9,299 nucleotides of DNA from CAYZJD01 sp964478455. Lineage in GTDB: Bacteria; Acidobacteriota; Terriglobia; Bryobacterales; Bryobacteraceae. The translations under genes were made by a program, and so were the position numbers. The notes beneath the pieces are model-generated. The model did no database searches. It had not been told where the DNA came from and worked only from the letters and a program-made list of their open reading frames with translations. The stretch is from the NCBI GenBank assembly GCA_964478455.1, contig CAYZJD010000171.1:1-9299 (forward strand), given 5' to 3'. Shown here in pieces: positions 4,082 through 9,299 of the stretch (its first letter is position 1; each line of letters begins with the position of its first letter).

Positions 4082-6259
4082 TCACTTTTGCGCGGCCTTC
4101 TCAATCGCGGCGGCGGCGCTTTCCAGCCAGACTTCGAGTGAGTTGGCGTCGCCCTGGAACATCTCGGTCTTTCCCGCGGTGATGATCCAATTGGCCGGCA
4201 GCGCCATCGCCGGGACAATCGAGTAGGCAAAATCACGGGCCGCGATCGATGGAATGGAGACGCCCAACTCCTTCAGGGTCGTGTTCATCGCATTGGGGTC
4301 GTCATCCACATTCAATGCCAGGACGGCGATGTCGCTGCGGGTGCGGAAGCGCTGGTACAGTTTCTCCACGTACGGTAACTCGGCGCGGCAGGGGCCGCAC
4401 CAACTCGCCCACAACACGACGAATGCCGTTTTCTTCGCGAGGTCCTGCGGGTTCCAGCGATTGCCGAGAGTATCGGTAAGGATGAGGCCAGGGGACGATT
4501 CCGCTAGTTTGGACCAAGCTTCTGTTCCGCCGCTGCCCGCGTAGAAACTGGCCAGCGAGCTCTGGGTGGCCCAGTCGCTCCATCCCTGCGTCGTGCCGCC
4601 GAGGTCCTTCCAAAGCCGCTCGGCGGCAGCCATGACCTCTTCTCGACGGTCCGGGCTCGGTCGGCGTGGCGGAAAGAGGGCAAGCGCGTTGCGATAGTCG
4701 ATGAGCGCGTCCATCTTGCGGCCATCCTTTTCGGCATAGAGTCCGCGCACAAACCAGAACTCCGCGGCCAGTTCGCCAAATTGGCTTCTTTCTTCAGAAC
4801 TGGCGTTCGCGGGAGGACGGAGGGCATGCAGTTTGGCATCGGCCTTCAACAGGGCGTCCTTCGCGCTGGACAACCGTCCGAGGCACACGTAGGCTTCCGC
4901 CAACGGCATGTAGCCCATCAGGTACCACGTGTCGCGAAGCTGGGAGTCACCGGCAGCACTGGTGAGATCGCTGACGGAGTCGGGCCCAAGCTCGCGGTCG
5001 GCAGCGGCGAAACCGGCCAACACCAACTCGGGCACGGAATCGAAGGGGCCGCCGCGTTTCACGAGGCGCTCCGCAACATCGATGGGCATCGGAGGCAACG
5101 TGCGGTAGCCGTCGGGATCCAGCCGGACCGCTTGTTGAAACAGGCCGATCACCTCAGAGACCTGTTCAGGGGTGGCTGAGTGGTCCTCAGTCACAGCGCG
5201 CGCAGCTACAGAAGCCAGCCACTGAACGGCCGGCCATTTGCGGACGAGCGGCAGTGTAACGCGCCAGGTCTGCCGCCAGTACGCTTCGATCTCCTTGGGC
5301 GTGCCGCTGGCGGGGTATCGGGAGCCGCCCAGCGCTTTCGCATGTTCCACGCTCACGGCGGCGCCGGAATCGGGATACAGCACCGCGAGTTCTTCCTCGG
5401 CCTTACGGCGGACGCCGGCCAGTGCGCCGTCAAAAGAGGACGATGCTCGGATGGTGGAAAGCCAGGCGGAATTCCGGGTAAACTCCGGGCTGAACAGCCG
5501 CTCTACGTCACGGCGCATGCGCGCCCGGTTTTCGGATTGCCGGTCCGAGCGTTCGAGCGCGGCCTCGAGGCTCCACAGCGTGGGGTATGCGGCGACGGCT
5601 TCGGAATCCGTACGCGCTTCGACATTCTTGCGCAGACGCACGGCCTCGCGCTCTATCAACTCTTTGTCCTTGCTCCACCGTAGCGTCGGCAGGGTGCGCA
5701 CGTTCCCAGGACACAATGCGGCGAACCGCTCCAGGTGCCGGGCCGCCCTGTCGGTGTTCTCATAGGCGCGTGCCGAATAGATGCGGGCCAGCAGCAGGTG
5801 AGGCAACCCGAAATCCGGAGCGAGCTCGAGCGCGCGATTCAGCTTGGCGATGGCTTCCTTCGTGTCACGGCCCGTTTGCGCATTTGCTGCGAGATACAGG
5901 AAGACGGGATCGCGCGGGTTCTTTGCGAGAAGTTGTGCGTACTCGGCGATCAGCGCAGCGCGGTTGTACTCCATCCCGGCGAGACGCACGTTCTGGTAAG
6001 CCTCATGGAGCAGAACGTCAGCGGGCGCGGCGGCCAGCGCCTTCCGCAGCAACTCCAGTCTGAGCTCCTGACGCCGTGCTGCCGGCAGGTGCATGTTGTC
6101 CGGGGTTTCGAGTTCTTCCAGAACCTTTCGCGTGGAAGCGGTGGCCTCGCAGCTTTGGGGTGATGCAGGCAGAACGAACGCGAGGCAAAGCAGGACGCCA
6201 AAAAATCCCACGCCCACCTCAATAACACGACCACCGAAAGGACACAAGCGCCAAGGCAA
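4082..6259 (-). CDS. Exported TPR protein with C-terminal TlpA/ResA-like thioredoxin domain
   Basis: A 725-residue protein. An N-terminal hydrophobic stretch at about 17-33 followed by PASPQS looks like a Sec signal peptide, so the protein should act outside the cytoplasm. Residues of about 80-185 hold tetratricopeptide helices (for example DVLLHEAYQNVRLAG, then TKEAIAKLNRALELAPDF), with further helical repeats to about 560. Residues 588-725 are a redoxin domain with the active-site motif WCGPC at 620-624 after FVVLWAS, and a likely cis-proline at 688 in LPANWII. Such domains reduce disulfides or support cytochrome c maturation in the periplasm; the TPR part would bind a partner, unknown here. 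The first start in frame is a TTG at 6259; GTG codons at 6217 and 6211 are possible but leave almost no positively charged n-region. It stands alone between the two hairpin repeats. Confidence 0.85.
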   Translation of the reverse strand: MPWRLCPFGGRVIEVGVGFFGVLLCLAFVLPASPQSCEATASTRKVLEELETPDNMHLPAARRQELRLELLRKALAAAPADVLLHEAYQNVRLAGMEYNRAALIAEYAQLLAKNPRDPVFLYLAANAQTGRDTKEAIAKLNRALELAPDFGLPHLLLARIYSARAYENTDRAARHLERFAALCPGNVRTLPTLRWSKDKELIEREAVRLRKNVEARTDSEAVAAYPTLWSLEAALERSDRQSENRARMRRDVERLFSPEFTRNSAWLSTIRASSSFDGALAGVRRKAEEELAVLYPDSGAAVSVEHAKALGGSRYPASGTPKEIEAYWRQTWRVTLPLVRKWPAVQWLASVAARAVTEDHSATPEQVSEVIGLFQQAVRLDPDGYRTLPPMPIDVAERLVKRGGPFDSVPELVLAGFAAADRELGPDSVSDLTSAAGDSQLRDTWYLMGYMPLAEAYVCLGRLSSAKDALLKADAKLHALRPPANASSEERSQFGELAAEFWFVRGLYAEKDGRKMDALIDYRNALALFPPRRPSPDRREEVMAAAERLWKDLGGTTQGWSDWATQSSLASFYAGSGGTEAWSKLAESSPGLILTDTLGNRWNPQDLAKKTAFVVLWASWCGPCRAELPYVEKLYQRFRTRSDIAVLALNVDDDPNAMNTTLKELGVSIPSIAARDFAYSIVPAMALPANWIITAGKTEMFQGDANSLEVWLESAAAAIEKAAQK

Positions 6260-6325
6260 ACGGCGATTTGGCCGGTTGCAGGTGGTGGAAGAAACACCGC
6301 CGCTGATGCAGGATGTCAGAGTAAT

Positions 6326-6359
6326 TGAGGCGGGCGCGTGCCAGCCCGCCCATTGTTTC
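6326..6359 (+). repeat. Dispersed GC-rich hairpin repeat, copy B
   Basis: A 34-bp unit in the same orientation as copy A. GGCGGGC and GCCCGCC form a perfect 7-bp stem around GCGTGCCA, flanked by TGA on the left and CATTGTTTC on the right. It lies between the divergent TPR-thioredoxin and DinB genes, upstream of the -10 candidate at 6384. Confidence 0.68.
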
Positions 6360-6383
6360 GGTGTGGCCCATGATCGGACGCAG

Positions 6384-6389
6384 TATACT
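6384..6389 (+). promoter_or_regulatory. Putative -10 box of the DinB-like gene
   Basis: TATACT matches the -10 consensus at five of six positions and ends 19 nt before the ATG at 6409. A short GAGG (6401-6404), 4 nt before the ATG, could serve as a ribosome site. No good -35 hexamer is seen at 16-18 bp. Confidence 0.4.
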
Positions 6390-6408
6390 GGGCCTCCAGC
6401 GAGGTCTC

Positions 6409-6945
6409 ATGCCGAAAGCAATCGTCCTTGTGTTGCTCACCACGGGTCTTCTGGCAGCTCAACAGGCCGCTGCCCCCAAGGAGTACGCCGGCGAATTCGA
6501 GTACTCCTGTGGGCATGTCATGCAACTGGCGGAGGCGACGCCCGAAGATAAGCTGGCCTGGCGGCCGGCTCCCGGAATTCGCTCGTTCGGCGAGGTCTAC
6601 ATGCACATAGCCGGCGGCAATCTGATGCTCCTGGGACTGGCGGGGGTGAAACAGCCGGGCGGGCTCGAGAAAGCTCCCGATGTCCCGACGATCCAAAAAT
6701 GGGAGAGAGAAATCACGTCGAAGCGGGACATCCTTGCCTGGCTCCAACGCGGCTGCGATGCAGTGCCGTCCGCGTGGCGTGCCGAGACCGTAAAATCGCT
6801 CGACCGCGCGGTGGATTTCTTCGGAAAGCCGCGCACGGTTTACGGTTTCTATCTGCGCATGATCGTTCACCTGAACGAGCACATGGGCCAGCTCGTCGCG
6901 TACGCGAGAATGAACGGGATCCGGCCGCCCTGGGCGGGCGAGTGA
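6409..6945 (+). CDS. Exported DinB-family putative metal-dependent protein
   Basis: A 178-residue protein. Residues 1-18 form a short signal peptide ending in LLAAQQ, so the mature protein is probably periplasmic. The rest is a DinB/YfiT-type four-helix bundle: EFEYSCGHVMQLAEA as first helix, LAWRPAPGIRSFGEVYMHIAGGN with H66, and the last helix with H154 and H158 in HLNEHMGQLVAYARMNGIRPP. These three histidines are the usual metal site of the family, which includes thiol transferases and many proteins of unknown function; the reaction is not known. The ATG at 6409 gives the signal peptide directly; a TTG at 6325 would add 28 residues and read through the hairpin repeat, so it is rejected. The gene ends 50 bp before the convergent S41 peptidase gene. 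Confidence 0.85.
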   Translation: MPKAIVLVLLTTGLLAAQQAAAPKEYAGEFEYSCGHVMQLAEATPEDKLAWRPAPGIRSFGEVYMHIAGGNLMLLGLAGVKQPGGLEKAPDVPTIQKWEREITSKRDILAWLQRGCDAVPSAWRAETVKSLDRAVDFFGKPRTVYGFYLRMIVHLNEHMGQLVAYARMNGIRPPWAGE

Positions 6946-6995
6946 CTCGAGGCACCTTCTCCTGGATCGGCGTGAGGAAGTGGCCCTGCCGCGAG

Positions 6996-8420
6996 CTAGT
7001 TGCGCCGCCCGTCCTGCCGCCGGTTGCGAATCCGCTCCTGGGCGTCCTTCAGGGCCGCATCGAGCGCATTCTGCTCGGGGATGCTGGTGTCCGGAATGAC
7101 ACCCACGCCCTCGAACGACTTCTCGGCAAATGCGCTCTCAACGCGATAGATCGGGACAGATATCAGGAAACGTGAGTTCACCGTCACCTCTATGGAGGGA
7201 TGGGCCATGCCGAGCGTGGTCTCTCCGACCACCGTGCCCCGCCGGGATCGCTGGAGCGCGTATGCGAACCCCTCTGCCGCTGATCCAGTGCGGCCGCTCG
7301 TGAGCACATACACCGGCACGTACGCGTCGAATCGCGCCCCAGGGAGTTCCTTGAGCGTCGCATTCGTGCTGACCAATCGGCCGTCGCGGTCGTACGTTCT
7401 GCTCACGATCGTGCCCTCGGGTAGAACGTAGCTCAAGAGGAGCCGCCCGCTCTCCCACTCTCCGCCGATGTTGTCGCGCAGATCGAATATGAGCGCGTCG
7501 CAATCCTTGACCGAGGCCACGGCACGGGCCGCAATGTCCTGCGCTTCCCGGTCGTCGTGGATCATATCGAACTTGAGATAGCCGACATTGCCGGGTAATA
7601 CTTCGACTTTCCGAAAATGGTAATTCTCTCGCCGGAGCTCCTCGATCGGCCGGTTCTCGGCATAGGTGGATTGCACGCGGAGCGGATTCACCGCCTCTAT
7701 CCAAATGTGTTTGTCTTTGGAAACGTCGAACGCATCCCTGGTGAGCGCGTCGGCAAGCTGGCCCGCCCTTCTTGCATCGGCGTACCGGCCGCCCGCCAGG
7801 CGGCGAAGAATCGTGTCGGCCATCGCCTTGCCGATGGCCGGATCGATGTATTTCTCATCGAGAATTCGGGCAGCCGCCCGCGTCGTTTCCTCGATGATGC
7901 TGCCGTCGACGGGTTGCGCCCTGTCGGCTACGCGGAGGATGTCTTCATCGGGGAGGCCGGCGTTGTCCACGCCGGTCGTCGTGAGGAGAGCAAGCTTGGG
8001 AGGCGGCGCCTCGTCCACCTGGAAGCGAAAGACCAGGGGGCCCTTTACATTCGATCCTTTCGTCAGAAACGTGACCTGGAGATCGAGGCTCAAGGCGGTG
8101 CGAAGCGGGCTCAGAGTCCCAAAGGTCTCACGCAGCCTGTGATATTGGCCAATGCGTTCCTCTATCGGGCGTTCCTCCAGGTACGACTGGGGGCGATACT
8201 CGCGCAGGAACGCCTTCATGCGCTCGTCGTCCTGCGAGTTGAATGCCTGAATGTACGCCGCAGCCGCGCGCCCGGCCGGGGTGTCAGGAAAGGGAAACTC
8301 AGCTTGCTGCGGCCCATTGGCCGAGCTCGCGCAGCTCCAGCCGCTGATGCAGATCATCGCAGCGCCCACAACAAGCGGCTGCGACGAACGTAGACCCGGG
8401 AGCGCTTGCCACACAGGCAT
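6996..8420 (-). CDS. Exported S41-family (IRBP/tricorn-type) serine peptidase
   Basis: A 474-residue protein from the ATG at 8420. The N-terminus has a hydrophobic stretch (LVVGAAMICISGW) suggesting export. Residues of about 47-145 form a domain often seen before hydrolase domains in Acidobacteriota (GRAAAAYIQAFNSQDD, then RPIEERIGQYHRLRETFG). Residues 178-245 match the helical N-domain of IRBP-like S41 peptidases (ARILDEKYIDP). The catalytic part follows: YLKFDMIHDD, DLRDNIGGEW at 313-322, the nucleophile S380 in TSGRTGSAAEGFAY, and the closing EGVGVIPD. No PDZ domain is evident, as in the IRBP group. A TTG at 8495 would overlap the upstream gene and add an Arg-rich segment without family sequence, so I chose 8420. 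It lies 28 bp after the serine hydrolase gene and is probably in its operon. Confidence 0.87.
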   Translation of the reverse strand: MPVWQALPGLRSSQPLVVGAAMICISGWSCASSANGPQQAEFPFPDTPAGRAAAAYIQAFNSQDDERMKAFLREYRPQSYLEERPIEERIGQYHRLRETFGTLSPLRTALSLDLQVTFLTKGSNVKGPLVFRFQVDEAPPPKLALLTTTGVDNAGLPDEDILRVADRAQPVDGSIIEETTRAAARILDEKYIDPAIGKAMADTILRRLAGGRYADARRAGQLADALTRDAFDVSKDKHIWIEAVNPLRVQSTYAENRPIEELRRENYHFRKVEVLPGNVGYLKFDMIHDDREAQDIAARAVASVKDCDALIFDLRDNIGGEWESGRLLLSYVLPEGTIVSRTYDRDGRLVSTNATLKELPGARFDAYVPVYVLTSGRTGSAAEGFAYALQRSRRGTVVGETTLGMAHPSIEVTVNSRFLISVPIYRVESAFAEKSFEGVGVIPDTSIPEQNALDAALKDAQERIRNRRQDGRRN

Positions 8421-8448
8421 ACCCACGACCGCCGCGGAAGCCCCCGCC

Positions 8449-9299
8449 TCAATCCACGATCGCCTGCGAAGCCAACACCTCGACCACCTCCCCAAGGTTC
8501 AATCCCCCACTCGGATGGAGCTGGGCCATGAACACGCCGACCATCTGCTCCTTCGGGTCGATGAAGAATCCCGTGTAGTAGAATCCTCCCCACCCGTACT
8601 TACCCGGCGAGCCGAGTTCCTCCAGGGGCTCCTTGACTCCCGACACGCCGAACCCAAGTCCGAAGCCCATCTCGGGAGCAACCTTCCCGAGCTGGTCGTG
8701 ACTCATCAGCTCCACTGACTTGCGGCTCACTAGCCGCGTCCCATCCAGCACGCCGCCGTTCAGCATCATCTGCGCAAACCGGGCGTAGTCCGCGGCGGTC
8801 GAGGATAACCCGGCGCCTCCGGCGTACAGCTTCTTCGGCCCTCGATAGGGATAGTCCGCTGAATACTCAAAGGAGCCTTCCACGATCGGCTTGTCCGGAA
8901 ACTTACTCAAGCCTTTCCCCTCGTACCACGTGTACGCCGTAGCCAGACGGGAAACCTTGTCCGCGGGCAGGTAGAAGTAAGTGTCCTTCATCCCGAGCGG
9001 CTCGAAAATCCGCGACCGGAAAAACTCGTCCAGGCTCTTGCTGGAAACAACCTCCACCAACCGCCCCAGAACGTCGATCGACAGGCTGTATTGGAACTTT
9101 TCCCCGGGGTGGAACAACAGCGGCAACCCGGCCAGCCGCTTCACGCTGTCACCGATCGTGCCGTCGTATTGCAGTAATCCGTGGGAAACCCCTGCCTCCC
9201 GATAGCGCGGGCCCAGATCCGGGTTCCAATGGTACGTCAGCCCGGCCGTGTGCGTCAGCAGGTGCTTGATCGTAATCTCCCTTTGCGCCGGAATCGTGT
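8449..9299 (-). CDS. Beta-lactamase-like serine hydrolase (5' end outside the window)
   Basis: The frame is open to the window edge; 283 codons are visible. It belongs to the class C beta-lactamase/esterase EstB/D-Ala-D-Ala carboxypeptidase group. Visible marks are ITIKHLLTHTAGLTY near the edge (the segment that normally follows the SxxK active site, which itself lies outside the window), FHPGEKFQYSLSIDVLG with the conserved Tyr of the YxN-like motif, GGAGLSSTAADYARFAQMML, and YGWGGFYYTGFFIDP, whose WGG replaces the KTG/HTG box. In this family a WGG-type box is usual for esterases and transglycosylases rather than true beta-lactamases, so antibiotic resistance should not be inferred. The signal peptide, if any, is outside the window. 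It is followed at 28 bp by the S41 peptidase on the same strand. Confidence 0.9.
   Translation of the reverse strand, partial: TIPAQREITIKHLLTHTAGLTYHWNPDLGPRYREAGVSHGLLQYDGTIGDSVKRLAGLPLLFHPGEKFQYSLSIDVLGRLVEVVSSKSLDEFFRSRIFEPLGMKDTYFYLPADKVSRLATAYTWYEGKGLSKFPDKPIVEGSFEYSADYPYRGPKKLYAGGAGLSSTAADYARFAQMMLNGGVLDGTRLVSRKSVELMSHDQLGKVAPEMGFGLGFGVSGVKEPLEELGSPGKYGWGGFYYTGFFIDPKEQMVGVFMAQLHPSGGLNLGEVVEVLASQAIVD

Noticed and set aside
3948..6359. Composite transposon bounded by the two direct repeats
   Set aside because: The repeats are 32-34 bp hairpins, not insertion sequences, and no transposase or target-site duplication is visible.
8300..8350. Lipoprotein signal in the S41 peptidase (GWSC)
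   Set aside because: The position -3 and -2 residues (Gly, Trp) do not fit a lipobox; a plain signal peptide or membrane anchor is more likely.
7617..8393. Plus-strand open frame of 258 codons opposite the S41 peptidase
   Set aside because: Antisense shadow; the minus strand shows all S41/IRBP motifs in order.
8449..9144. Serine hydrolase gene starting with GTG at 9144
   Set aside because: The frame stays open to the window edge and upstream codons encode the conserved ITIKHLLTHTAGL segment, so the real start lies outside the window.

Overview
This 9.3 kb, GC-rich chromosomal window looks like an Acidobacteriota genome, probably of the Solibacteraceae/Bryobacterales type. That placement is an inference from the gene repertoire: exported DinB-like proteins, TPR-TlpA fusions, S41 and class-C beta-lactamase-like hydrolases, VCBS/FG-GAP proteins, scattered GC-rich hairpin repeats and start codons lying very close to -10-like boxes. 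No rRNA, tRNA, CRISPR array, transposase or integrase is visible.

Layout. (1) 1-2423: a small cupin gene (+) whose 3' end overlaps a secreted VCBS/FG-GAP protein gene (-). That gene is head-to-head with a nitrilase-family amidohydrolase (+), and the two start codons share one CATG. (2) 2424-3530 is the accessory part of the window. It starts with a REP-like hairpin and a 32-bp degenerate copy of the nitrilase C-terminal coding sequence. A leftward array of short genes follows: a 5'-truncated brnT-like toxin fragment overlapping a small BrnA-position protein (ORF A), then a second, different 5'-truncated brnT-like fragment 3 nt upstream of another small protein (ORF B). ORF A and ORF B each terminate inside an integron attC-like element (3061-3126 and 2563-2624). 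The two elements share orientation, core heptamers and reading frame, so this looks like a short cassette array without an integrase (CALIN-like) carrying decayed toxin-antitoxin modules. It is the most interesting part of the window. (3) 3534-3950: a DUF1801/YdhG-like gene (+). (4) 4082-6259: a large exported TPR protein with a C-terminal TlpA/ResA-like thioredoxin domain (-), bracketed by two direct copies of a GC-rich hairpin repeat. (5) 6409-6945: an exported DinB-fold putative metalloprotein (+). (6) 6996-9299: a leftward pair, a beta-lactamase-like serine hydrolase (5' end outside the window) followed 28 bp later by an exported S41/IRBP-type peptidase, probably co-transcribed.

Apart from the last pair, the genes are mostly single transcription units with alternating strands, so no metabolic pathway is evident. 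The exported proteins (VCBS, TPR-thioredoxin, DinB, S41, probably the serine hydrolase) point to an envelope-rich, scavenging lifestyle. Functions are assigned from motifs and remembered family resemblance only; no database search was run.
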